This document shows positions 18,337-25,854 of a stretch of DNA of 50,639 nt, one piece after another; within the stretch, counting starts at the first letter, position 1; each line of letters starts with the position of its first letter. The DNA is taken from contig SXIK01000110.1 of the NCBI GenBank assembly GCA_005772855.1, forward strand, positions 1-50,639, given 5' to 3'. The translations under genes were made by a program, and so were the position numbers. Below the pieces are notes generated by a model. It was not told where the DNA came from. It made no database searches and was given only the letters and a program-made list of their open reading frames with translations. The stretch comes from Planctomycetia bacterium (GTDB lineage: Bacteria; Planctomycetota; UBA8108; SXIK01).

Positions 18337-21291
18337 CTACTTTGCCGCGATAATGCTTACCAGCTTGCCGGGCACCACTACCACCCTCTCGACACGCCGG
18401 GTGCCAAGCAACTCGATGATCTTCGGACGCAGGAGGGCTCTCGATTCGAGCTTCTCCACTTCAAGTCGCGAAGGTTGCACCATTCGGTCGCAAGGTCTGC
18501 CGTCGAGGTAGATCAAGAACTCCTTTTCGGGCGGGTGGATAAGCTCGTCGCTTGGAACGGGCCAGGAAGCTGTCTCGATGGGCTGAGTCTCCCCCATTCG
18601 ACTCCAGAGCTCCCTTGCCAGGAAAGGCGCGAAGGGGGACAAAAGGATCAAGAAGGTCCGCATGGCGCCACGGTCCATGTCTTCGGGAGCAGTGTCGGGA
18701 TCCTCAAGGAACCTCACGAACCGCATCAGCGCAGCGACGGCAGTATGTGTTTTCCACAGGGAGAGCCGTTGAGTTACCTCGTGGATTAGCAGGTGTTTGG
18801 CCACCAGCATGCGACGAGATACGAACCGTCCTCTCTCGCGCCGCAAGTTGACCTGGTGCCAAATCCTGTCGAGGAACTGGCGCGCTGAAAAGATCGCGTT
18901 CTCGCTAACCTCAACACGCCTGTCGAGTGGGCCCGCGAACAGAAGGGCAATCCGCAATGCGTCAGCACCGAATTGTTCTACCAAGTCCAGGGAACTCCCC
19001 GGTTGTCTGGGCTTCCCGGGCCTGGGGGAATGCACGAGTTGAGCGCCGCCGAATTCCTGAAGCCTTGCGAAGGGCTCCGAAACCGGCCATTGGCCCGATT
19101 CCTCGAGGAACTTGAAAAGGTAACGGACCCTGATGACGTCGAGGACCGATAGCCCGGAGCGACCCAATCCGACGGCGACCGGCAGGATTGCCTCCATCTT
19201 GTCACCGGCGAAGGGCCGGAGCTTGGAAAGGCGCTCCGCCTGAGACTCCTCCTGTGCGTCGTCCTCGTCGACTGAGGTCAAGTCCTCGGGCTCGTCGGCC
19301 CGCCGATGACCTCTGTCCTCACCGCGGGAGGCCAGGCTCGAAGGCCCCGGCACACTCACCGGCGCCACGGGAGCTGGATCGACAGGTTCGTCCGGGGCAC
19401 CACCCGTCAGCTCCTCACTCCCTCGCGTTCCCTCGGACTCCGGGGCAAATTCGTCCGGGCTCTCATCGCCAGCGTTCTCGTCGTTACCCTCCACGTCAAA
19501 GACGTCCCTATCCTCGGGCAGCCCCGGAGCGGCGTCGAGCGCTGGCACCGAGCCATCCGGGGAATCCTGGACTGTCGCCGCAGCTTCCTCGGGAGGAGCT
19601 GGTGTGCCGGAGACCGTCACGGCAGTGGCCACCTTCAGCGCCGTGCCGGCTTCTGCGAGATCGCGGAAGCCGTTGACCGGGCCCGCAAGCTCGGGCAGGA
19701 GCCCCGCAATCAAGCTCCACGCAGTGCCGAGCCACGGGTGGATCGTCTGCGTGTCCCGTGCGGCCGAGTCACCGCACCTGGGACAGGGGGTACGGACAAA
19801 GCTCTTTTCAGACTCGAGGGAGGGTTCGCCCTCCCTGGCTCTTCCCGGGTCGGCTCGGTGAGGACCGGGAGCCCCCGGAAACGGAGCCCGCAAGAGCTCC
19901 GACGGCAGTTCAACGGGCAGTGAAGCCTCGGGCACAGGCACCACCCCGCAACGTCTGCAATGCACCATGGGGACAGGGGCGCCGAATGGTGACGGCACGG
20001 AGAGCGTGAGCCAGCTCACGCGATACCGGGTAGTCCGCTGGCACACCCCTTTCCTCGAGAGAAGACTGAAAATGCGTTCGCCACCCACTCTCAAGGCGAG
20101 GCTTGTGAACGGGCCCGAGTTTGTCAGGACTCCGTCTCCAAGCCACGGCTCCTCAAGTTTCAAGTGAGAATCGAATTTCGCCTTGTCGCCGTGGATCACC
20201 TCACGGATCAAGAGCTTTTGCCGTCGAGCCAGCTCAAAGAGATCCTTGTCGTGCGCTGGCACACCAAGGATCACGCCGTTCGTGCCTCGCGCCTGGGCGA
20301 GGGTGCTGACGAGGATCGGAATCCGTCGAAGGTTGGCGGGATTGAGAGCAAAGCCTCCGATGCGAGCGGCAGAAATTCTCGGCTCGGCCCCCTTTCTGAT
20401 CCGTTCCCGATAGCGCTGGACATCGTCCTCGTACGCCGGGTCCAGTAGCTGCTCGAGGAGAGGATGGTAGGGATCGAGCAGGATGAACGTGACGCCGAAA
20501 ATCCGCTCGATCCTGGTCGTAAATGCCGTGATCTCCACGTAATCGTCGAGGAAGATCCGTGAAGCAGGAAAGGTGACCTCACAGCCGTGCACGCGACCGA
20601 TCACTTCTTTCTGCTCCGCTGCCTGACCCGGCGAGAAGCCCGCACGCTCGAGGTCGTGGAGGAGCTTCTCTGCGTAGGGGCTCAGGTCAGCCCGCCACTC
20701 CATGACCTCGCCTGCCTTGAGCTCACCCTGACAGTCGCTACAGGCAGCGACGTGGCCGAAGTTGTGCTTCTTTCCACAACGGGAACAGAGGTCATAGTGG
20801 GTCTTTACCCGGCTCACAAGGCCGCGAAGGTACAGCTGGAGAAAGATCCACTGCGTAAAGCGGTAGTAGGACGGTTCGCCCGTCTCCACCAGCTTGGCTT
20901 CGGGGCTGACTCCAATGGCTTTCAGGAGCGCGCGATGGCCGGCGGCGTGAGCTTCCGCTCGCCGACAGAGCGTCTGGCCCAGCGCTCGGGCCTCTGCGAA
21001 GATTCCGGGACTGAAGGTGTCGAGGACCCGGGGCGACACGACCGCTTCCGAGCGGTTTCGCGAGAAACGTACAAAAGTGTCAGCCGCCAGCCACTGGCGG
21101 GTGAGCGAAAGGTCGGCATCGGGTCCCAACGCCTCGGCGGGCCACGGAAACACATACTTGGGAAGTTTTCCTCCGACCACACCCTCCCTGGCAGCATCCA
21201 CCTCCACCACTTGTGGAAAAGCCTCTGCCTCCAAAGCCTGTCTCCACCTGGCTTCCACCTCTCCGAACGGGTATTCAGTTCGTCTCTCCAT
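18337..21291 (-). CDS. Leucyl-tRNA synthetase-like protein lacking HIGH and KMSKS motifs
   Basis: 984 residues from the ATG at 21291. The whole LeuRS plan can be followed: N-terminal YPFGEVEARW; YYRFTQWIFLQLY (about 142-154); a zinc knuckle CSRCG...CSDC (about 169-187); a CP1 editing-type domain (about 241-385) with FTTRIERIFGVTF and GVPAHDKDLFELA; a second knuckle HCRRCG...CPRCG (about 444-507); LVEQFGADALRIALLF; and helical anticodon-binding PFAPFLARELWSRMG. But GLHVGH is replaced by GPDADL (about 56-61), TMDTFVDSSWY by TIHPWLGTAWS, and the KMSKS segment by RPGKPRQPGS. An acidic low-complexity insertion fills about 560-690. Aminoacylation is therefore very unlikely. The editing site keeps TTR and the Asp of HD but has Arg where TTRPDT has its last Thr. 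It could be a trans-editing, tRNA-binding or regulatory protein. A true leuS must lie elsewhere. Confidence 0.85.
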   Translation of the reverse strand: MERRTEYPFGEVEARWRQALEAEAFPQVVEVDAAREGVVGGKLPKYVFPWPAEALGPDADLSLTRQWLAADTFVRFSRNRSEAVVSPRVLDTFSPGIFAEARALGQTLCRRAEAHAAGHRALLKAIGVSPEAKLVETGEPSYYRFTQWIFLQLYLRGLVSRVKTHYDLCSRCGKKHNFGHVAACSDCQGELKAGEVMEWRADLSPYAEKLLHDLERAGFSPGQAAEQKEVIGRVHGCEVTFPASRIFLDDYVEITAFTTRIERIFGVTFILLDPYHPLLEQLLDPAYEDDVQRYRERIRKGAEPRISAARIGGFALNPANLRRIPILVSTLAQARGTNGVILGVPAHDKDLFELARRQKLLIREVIHGDKAKFDSHLKLEEPWLGDGVLTNSGPFTSLALRVGGERIFSLLSRKGVCQRTTRYRVSWLTLSVPSPFGAPVPMVHCRRCGVVPVPEASLPVELPSELLRAPFPGAPGPHRADPGRAREGEPSLESEKSFVRTPCPRCGDSAARDTQTIHPWLGTAWSLIAGLLPELAGPVNGFRDLAEAGTALKVATAVTVSGTPAPPEEAAATVQDSPDGSVPALDAAPGLPEDRDVFDVEGNDENAGDESPDEFAPESEGTRGSEELTGGAPDEPVDPAPVAPVSVPGPSSLASRGEDRGHRRADEPEDLTSVDEDDAQEESQAERLSKLRPFAGDKMEAILPVAVGLGRSGLSVLDVIRVRYLFKFLEESGQWPVSEPFARLQEFGGAQLVHSPRPGKPRQPGSSLDLVEQFGADALRIALLFAGPLDRRVEVSENAIFSARQFLDRIWHQVNLRRERGRFVSRRMLVAKHLLIHEVTQRLSLWKTHTAVAALMRFVRFLEDPDTAPEDMDRGAMRTFLILLSPFAPFLARELWSRMGETQPIETASWPVPSDELIHPPEKEFLIYLDGRPCDRMVQPSRLEVEKLESRALLRPKIIELLGTRRVERVVVVPGKLVSIIAAK

Positions 21292-21348
21292 GTTACCTGG
21301 GGCGCAAACGATATGGCGAACTGCGACACCCTTCAATCAAAAACAATC

Positions 21349-21376
21349 TTGACTCTCCTTCCACTCTTCCTAATAT
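21349..21376 (+). promoter_or_regulatory. Candidate promoter upstream of tRNA-Ala
   Basis: TTGACT (21349-21354), a 16-base spacer and TAATAT (21371-21376) on the plus strand. It lies about 190 bases before tRNA-Ala in the divergent gap after the LeuRS-like gene, so it may drive the tRNA or a longer precursor. The 21292-21573 gap holds no other feature I can support. Confidence 0.35.
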
Positions 21377-21573
21377 GCTCAGCTTCCACCTTGGAACGGC
21401 TGGATCAACTCAACACCCAATCCAACTCAAAGTCAAAGGCTGCTGATAGGATTGGCCGAAAGATTTTACCCAAGAGACCCAGGAAGAAAATTCTACAGGC
21501 TTCAGGAAAGACTTCGCAGAGGACTGCAAGACTTTTTGATAAGTGCCTGTGGACGCACCAACAGATAGCTTGC

Positions 21574-21649
21574 GGGGGATTAGCTCAGCTGGGAGAGCGC
21601 AGCGATGGCATCGCTGAGGTCAGGGGTTCGATCCCCCTATCCTCCACCA
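21574..21649 (+). tRNA. tRNA-Ala(GGC)
   Basis: Full cloverleaf: acceptor GGGGGAT/ATCCTCC, D-arm AGCTCAGCTGGGAGAGC, anticodon stem CAGCG/CGCTG around loop ATGGCAT (anticodon GGC), T-arm AGGGGTTCGATCCCCCT, discriminator A and an encoded CCA at 21647-21649. The acceptor stem has the G3-U70 wobble pair, the alanine identity mark. A terminator follows at once. Confidence 0.97.
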
Positions 21650-21655
21650 ATTCAA

Positions 21656-21698
21656 AGACCCTGCACGGAGACAAGCCTGTGCGGGGTCTCTTTTGTTT
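21656..21698 (+). terminator. Rho-independent terminator after tRNA-Ala
   Basis: AGACCCTGCAC (21656-21666) pairs with GTGCGGGGTCT (21679-21689), eleven pairs with one T-G, followed by CTTTTGTTT. It begins seven bases after the tRNA CCA. Confidence 0.9.
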
Positions 21699-21765
21699 AG
21701 GGATCCCCGAGACTTTTTTTGCCTTTGACAACTTCCAACCGCCCCCCCCAGAATAGTCAGCCACA

Positions 21766-23394
21766 GTGATAGCGCAATTCGTTTTAATATCAAGACTTAC
21801 ACCGAAAAAAATGGCCTTTGCTCTGTGGGCTGGGCTCCTCGCCATCAGTAGCGGCTCTGGACCTGGATTGTCTCCTGCGCTGGCACAGGGTGATCCGCTG
21901 GAACGTCAACGGCAGCCGGAGGATGCGCCCCAGATGCTCATCGTGCCGGTCACGGGAGTGATAGACAAGGCTCTCACCGACTCACTCATTCGCCAGATTC
22001 AGACCGAGATGGCCCGGAGCGACTATCGACACATTCGGTACGTCCTTTTCGAGATCGACTCCCCGGGAGGGGACCTCGAAGCAGCACAAAAACTCTCGGA
22101 GTTCATCCTCGAGAGCTTGAAGGGCCTCACCACGATTGCCTTCGTACCTCCGGGCAAGCTATCGCTTGCCGAGAGCCTCCTCGTGACCTTCTCGGCAAAG
22201 GAGCTCATCCTCGGAGGTGAGGCACGTCTCGGCGCCGATCTCGGCCGCTCGCCGTCGCCAGAGCAAGACCGCGAGCTGCGGGATCGTCTGAGAGTTGTCG
22301 CCGGCGCCCGGGGCTATCCCAGCCTGGTCCTCGACGCCATGGCCACGAACCAGCATGACGAGGTCTACTCCCAACGGGTGGCCGTGGGGCTCAACGCAGA
22401 AGAAACAAAGTTCCGAACCAAGAGCGACCTCGATGTCGACCTCCGCGGTGCGCGAGGCGAGCCCGTGCGCGTGATTCAAAAGGGGGAGCGTCTCGTGGTC
22501 TCCGCGAGAGAAGCAAGCGAGAAGTTCAAGCTCACCCAACACAGCGCGGACAACCTCTCCGAGCTTCAAATCGCGCTTGGAATCAGCGTCGCCGAGGAAA
22601 ACCAGCTCGGGCTCGGAAGCGGCCCCCGCAAGCTGGCCGCTGCCCCGGGCCTCCAGGGCCTCATCGAGGCGTTCAACACCCCTCTGGCACGCTTCCTGTT
22701 AATTCTCTGCGGCTGCCTGGCGGCCCTGATCGAGGTCAAGACCTTGGGGACTTCGATCGCGGGCATATTTTCTGTGTTCTGTTTCGGCATCTTTTTCCTT
22801 GCGGGGAGCCTTCCCACGCAGGCTCATCCACTTGGAACGGCCACACTCTGGGAAGTGATCCTCTTCGTCATTGGCCTCTCGCTCTTCGCGCTCGAGTTCC
22901 TCTTGCTCCCGGGCATGGCCATCTTCGCGATCTCGGGTGCCGCTCTCTGTGCGGTAAGCCTCGTTCTCGCCATGCTCCCTGCCGACGCCTCCGAGCTCGC
23001 AGGAAAGCAAACCATGGGCGACGCGATTGAGAGCGCGATCGCAACCCTCTCCTACGGCTTCGCGGGAGGTTGCCTTCTTTTCTTGCTCCTTGTGCGAATC
23101 CTCGCTCGCAGGGCAGGACCCTCGGGGGGGTTGGTCACGAGCGCGACGATTACCGGCGTTGCAACGGCGAATTCGGCAATCGCTGCTCAGACAATCCAGG
23201 CGGAGCTGATCGGGAAATCGGGCGTGGTTTCGACGACTCTTCGGCCTGCGGGCAAGGTGGAGCTTGCCCAAGGCCAGGTGCTCGACGTGGTTACCCTGGG
23301 TGAGTACATCGAGAAGGGCACTCGCGTGCGCGTGGCGTCGATCGAAAGCGGTGTGATCACGGTAACCCGGGAGAGTTCTCCAAACTCGAGCTGA
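21766..23394 (+). CDS. Long NfeD-family membrane protein with ClpP-like domain
   Basis: 542 residues: a signal-like hydrophobic N-terminus (ending near SPALAQG), a ClpP/crotonase-type domain at about 45-230 (YVLFEIDSPGGDLEAA), several membrane segments at about 300-445, and a C-terminal NfeD OB-fold domain at about 480-540 (GKSGVVSTTLRPAGKV, YIEKGTRVRVASIE). NfeD1b proteins are membrane proteases working with stomatin/flotillin partners. Here the usual nucleophile motif (ASAG type) reads KLSLAESLL, so the Ser-Lys protease may be altered or inactive. The start is GTG 21766 or ATG 21811; neither has a clear ribosome-binding site. It is the first gene of an operon with a short NfeD and FloA. Confidence 0.85.
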   Translation: MIAQFVLISRLTPKKMAFALWAGLLAISSGSGPGLSPALAQGDPLERQRQPEDAPQMLIVPVTGVIDKALTDSLIRQIQTEMARSDYRHIRYVLFEIDSPGGDLEAAQKLSEFILESLKGLTTIAFVPPGKLSLAESLLVTFSAKELILGGEARLGADLGRSPSPEQDRELRDRLRVVAGARGYPSLVLDAMATNQHDEVYSQRVAVGLNAEETKFRTKSDLDVDLRGARGEPVRVIQKGERLVVSAREASEKFKLTQHSADNLSELQIALGISVAEENQLGLGSGPRKLAAAPGLQGLIEAFNTPLARFLLILCGCLAALIEVKTLGTSIAGIFSVFCFGIFFLAGSLPTQAHPLGTATLWEVILFVIGLSLFALEFLLLPGMAIFAISGAALCAVSLVLAMLPADASELAGKQTMGDAIESAIATLSYGFAGGCLLFLLLVRILARRAGPSGGLVTSATITGVATANSAIAAQTIQAELIGKSGVVSTTLRPAGKVELAQGQVLDVVTLGEYIEKGTRVRVASIESGVITVTRESSPNSS

Positions 23395-23430
23395 GTAGCC
23401 AGGGCACTTGCCAGCAGAGGCTGAAAACAA

Positions 23431-23904
23431 ATGGAATTGATCTTGAACGATTGGCGCGTGGCTTTCGTATTCCTCGGGCTCGGTGTCCTGTCCCTATTCC
23501 TCGAAGTCTTTGTGCCCTCGGGGGGCATCCTCGGCATCCTGGGCGTCTCCTTCGCTGGCTTCGGAATCTACGAGCTTTTTGCGCATGGCCACGTGGCCCT
23601 CGGCTGGGTGTCAATCGTCGTCACCTGCGCGGCAGCTTTTTTCGGGCTCCGTTTCGGTCTGCGGAGACTTGCCTTGCGCGGGTCCCTTCCAGTCGCGCTT
23701 ACTGGACCGCCCGAGGATTTCCTGGCCTCCCTCGTGGGCAAGGAAGGAATTGTGCAGACGGCCCTTCGTCCAGCCGGCGCTGCCTTGATTGACGGGCAGA
23801 GGGTGGATGTCGTCTCTCAGGGTCAATTTGTCAATACAGGCGCCCACGTACGGGTCGTGGCAACGGAAGAAAACCGTATTGTGGTGCGAGAGGTCACCGC
23901 TTAG
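23431..23904 (+). CDS. Short NfeD-family membrane protein
   Basis: 157 residues with two or three membrane segments at about 10-75 and a C-terminal NfeD OB-fold domain at about 95-157 (GKEGIVQTALRPAGAALIDGQRVDVV, FVNTGAHVRVVATEENRIVV). Its last domain is similar to that of the preceding gene, so the pair looks like a long and a short NfeD encoded in series. NfeD proteins interact with flotillin/stomatin-type proteins; floA follows directly. Confidence 0.88.
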   Translation: MELILNDWRVAFVFLGLGVLSLFLEVFVPSGGILGILGVSFAGFGIYELFAHGHVALGWVSIVVTCAAAFFGLRFGLRRLALRGSLPVALTGPPEDFLASLVGKEGIVQTALRPAGAALIDGQRVDVVSQGQFVNTGAHVRVVATEENRIVVREVTA

Positions 23905-23915
23905 AGTACCGCTTC

Positions 23916-23959
23916 AGCTCGGGCCAACCACGCCCTGAAATTTCCTTCAGGCCCGAGCT
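23916..23959. repeat. Intergenic inverted repeat between nfeD and floA
   Basis: AGCTCGGGCC (23916-23925) is a perfect inverted repeat of GGCCCGAGCT (23950-23959), with a smaller CCTGAA/TTCAGG hairpin inside. There is no U-run, so processing, mRNA stability or partial attenuation ahead of floA is more likely than termination. Confidence 0.6.
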
Positions 23960-23988
23960 CCCTGACCCATTGAGTTTGAGGAGAATTA

Positions 23989-25110
23989 ATGCTTTCACAC
24001 CCCCTGACTGTTGAGATCACCACCTTTGTCCTGTCCCAGGCCGGCCGGGGCGTTCGGCTAGATATCAGTGCCCTCGATATCGTCAAGTGGGCTGGAATAC
24101 TTTTCGCTGTCATCCTGGGAATCGCCCTCTTCTTCTTCTTCGTGAAGTTTGGGGCGCTGTGGCTCCAGTCAATCTCGTCGAACTGCCCTGTCAAGATTGG
24201 TGAGTTCGTCGGCATGTACCTCAGAAAAATCGACCCACGATTGATCGTCGATGTGCTGGTCGCCACAACGAAAGCGGGCATCCCTGTCCATGTCGACAAG
24301 CTCCAGGCGCACGTTCTGGCACGGGGGAACGTGCGGGATGTGGTGCAAGCCCTGATCGCGTCGTCGAGAGCCAATATCAACCTTGGATTCGAGCGCGCTG
24401 CTGCGATCGACCTCGCCGGCCGCGACGTCCTGGATGCCGTGCGCACGAGCGTTCACCCCAAGGTCATCGACTGTCCCAACCCGGCTCGCGGCCGCACAAC
24501 TATCGACGCGGTGGCGAAGAACGGAATCCAGCTCCGAATCAAGGCCCGCGTTACGGTCCGCACCAACCTTGAGCGTCTTGTGGGCGGCGCGACGGAGGAG
24601 ACCGTCATAGCGCGTGTGGGAGAGGGCATCGTTGCGGCCGTCGGTCAGGCGGACTCGCACAAGGACGTGCTCGCCAACCCACGCATGATTTCCAGAGAGG
24701 TGCTCAACGCCGGCCTCGACGCCGGGACTGCCTTCGATATTGTGTCGATTGACATCGCCGACGTGGATGTCGGCGAGAACGTCGGTGCGAAGCTGATGGC
24801 GGACCAGGCCGAGGCCGAGAAACGCAAGGCGCAGGCGGAAGCCGAGGCGCAGCGAGCCATGGCCGTGGCCCGGGCTCAGGAGATGGAAGCTCTCCAGCGC
24901 GAGAACAGAGCCAAGGTGATCCTGGCGGAGGCGGAGATTCCAATGGCCATCGCCGAGGCGTTCCGCACGGGCAACCTGGGTATCAACGACTACTACAACT
25001 TCCAAAACATCCAGGCCGACACACGCATGCGCAACACGCTGGCCGAAAGCGCAAGCTCTGGTGTCGGCTCCAGCGGCGGTGGAACCCAGTCGACAGGACA
25101 AGAGACCTGA
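23989..25110 (+). CDS. floA: Flotillin-like protein FloA
   Basis: 373 residues. An N-terminal hydrophobic hairpin at about 35-60 anchors it in the membrane. An SPFH-like domain follows (about 60-240: [71 protein letters not shown]). The C-terminal Glu/Ala-rich coiled coil ([23 protein letters not shown]) and [13 protein letters not shown] are typical of the FloA/YqfA family. It organises membrane microdomains. Order nfeD-floA matches yqeZ-yqfA of Bacillus. Confidence 0.94.
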   Translation: MLSHPLTVEITTFVLSQAGRGVRLDISALDIVKWAGILFAVILGIALFFFFVKFGALWLQSISSNCPVKIGEFVGMYLRKIDPRLIVDVLVATTKAGIPVHVDKLQAHVLARGNVRDVVQALIASSRANINLGFERAAAIDLAGRDVLDAVRTSVHPKVIDCPNPARGRTTIDAVAKNGIQLRIKARVTVRTNLERLVGGATEETVIARVGEGIVAAVGQADSHKDVLANPRMISREVLNAGLDAGTAFDIVSIDIADVDVGENVGAKLMADQAEAEKRKAQAEAEAQRAMAVARAQEMEALQRENRAKVILAEAEIPMAIAEAFRTGNLGINDYYNFQNIQADTRMRNTLAESASSGVGSSGGGTQSTGQET

Positions 25111-25129
25111 CCCTGGAAGGCATCCTCAA

Positions 25130-25639
25130 TTGGACAACGATGTAAGCCTCCTGTTCAAGTTCGTCATCTTTGGCCTCTTCGTGGCCATGGTGATCCTGAA
25201 GTCTCTCTATGAACACTTCTGGAAGCCGCTTCGGGGTCAAGGGGGCGCCGGGTCGGCCCCCCCTCTGGCCCAGAAGGACACCGAGTCGATCCGGAGGTTC
25301 CTGGAGCAGATCCGGGGAGAGACCCCGCCTCCCCGGGAGCTCACGACTCAAGTGAGCGTCGAGAAACGACCCCGCAGGGAGCGCCCAGCGAAGCGGGAAG
25401 GAGGCACTGTTTCGCCCCCTCCAGCGCCCGAGGTGGAGAAGGCGGCACCCAGCGTGCATGAGTACCTGAAGGAGCTGTCGCGCAATGACGCCAAGGCGGC
25501 CGAATTGAATCCGGTGCCGCCCATCCGCACTCCCTGGCTTCCCGGCATGAACGCCAGCCTTCGCGACGCGATCCTTGCCGAGGTGATTCTGGGCAGGCCT
25601 GGGCGGCGTTCACAGCGGCCAGCGCGCGCACGTCGATAA
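25130..25639 (+). CDS. Single-pass membrane protein of unknown function, floA-linked
   Basis: 169 residues if started at TTG 25130, which has GGAAGG nine bases ahead; the frame is open further upstream, overlapping floA, but that part looks like floA read out of frame. An N-terminal membrane segment (VSLLFKFVIFGLFVAMVIL) is followed by a Pro/Arg/Lys-rich, probably disordered cytoplasmic tail with a short conserved-looking SVHEYLKEL and a C-terminal ASLRDAILAEVILGRP. No family recognised. It is 19 bases after floA, so probably in the same operon. Its stop codon touches the inverted-repeat element that follows. Confidence 0.7.
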   Translation: MDNDVSLLFKFVIFGLFVAMVILKSLYEHFWKPLRGQGGAGSAPPLAQKDTESIRRFLEQIRGETPPPRELTTQVSVEKRPRRERPAKREGGTVSPPPAPEVEKAAPSVHEYLKELSRNDAKAAELNPVPPIRTPWLPGMNASLRDAILAEVILGRPGRRSQRPARARR

Positions 25640-25769
25640 GAGCCTGTTTCAGTAGTCGCTCCTGGCTTCGGCCGACTGCACGCCCGCGATGCTGTCCCGC
25701 CGCTCTCCACGCCTTGTGCGGCACGGCTCGGCCTCGGGCCTTACGGATCGACTACTGAAATAGGCTCTT
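25638..25769. mobile_element. MITE-like element with 21-bp terminal inverted repeats
   Basis: The left end (25638-25658, AAGAGCCTGTTTCAGTAGTCG) and the right end (25749-25769, CGACTACTGAAATAGGCTCTT) are inverted repeats with a single mismatch in 21. The 90-base GC-rich centre has no reading frame of note. Size and structure fit a miniature inverted-repeat element or the remnant of an insertion sequence. No target-site duplication is obvious, and the left end overlaps the stop codon of the preceding gene. A long intergenic hairpin acting as transcription barrier is the other reading. Confidence 0.6.
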
Positions 25770-25801
25770 GGCCAGGATGTCCCACTCAGGGACGGGACGG
25801 G

Positions 25802-25807
25802 TATAAT
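25802..25807 (+). promoter_or_regulatory. Consensus -10 box upstream of the PKD/dockerin gene
   Basis: TATAAT at 25802-25807, about 48 bases before the TTG start at 25855. No good -35 hexamer is seen at 16-18 bases upstream, so the call is weak. Confidence 0.35.
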
Positions 25808-25854
25808 TCTGGCCTCAGGTACAATCTATCGATTTCCGCCGGGGATTCCCCCTC

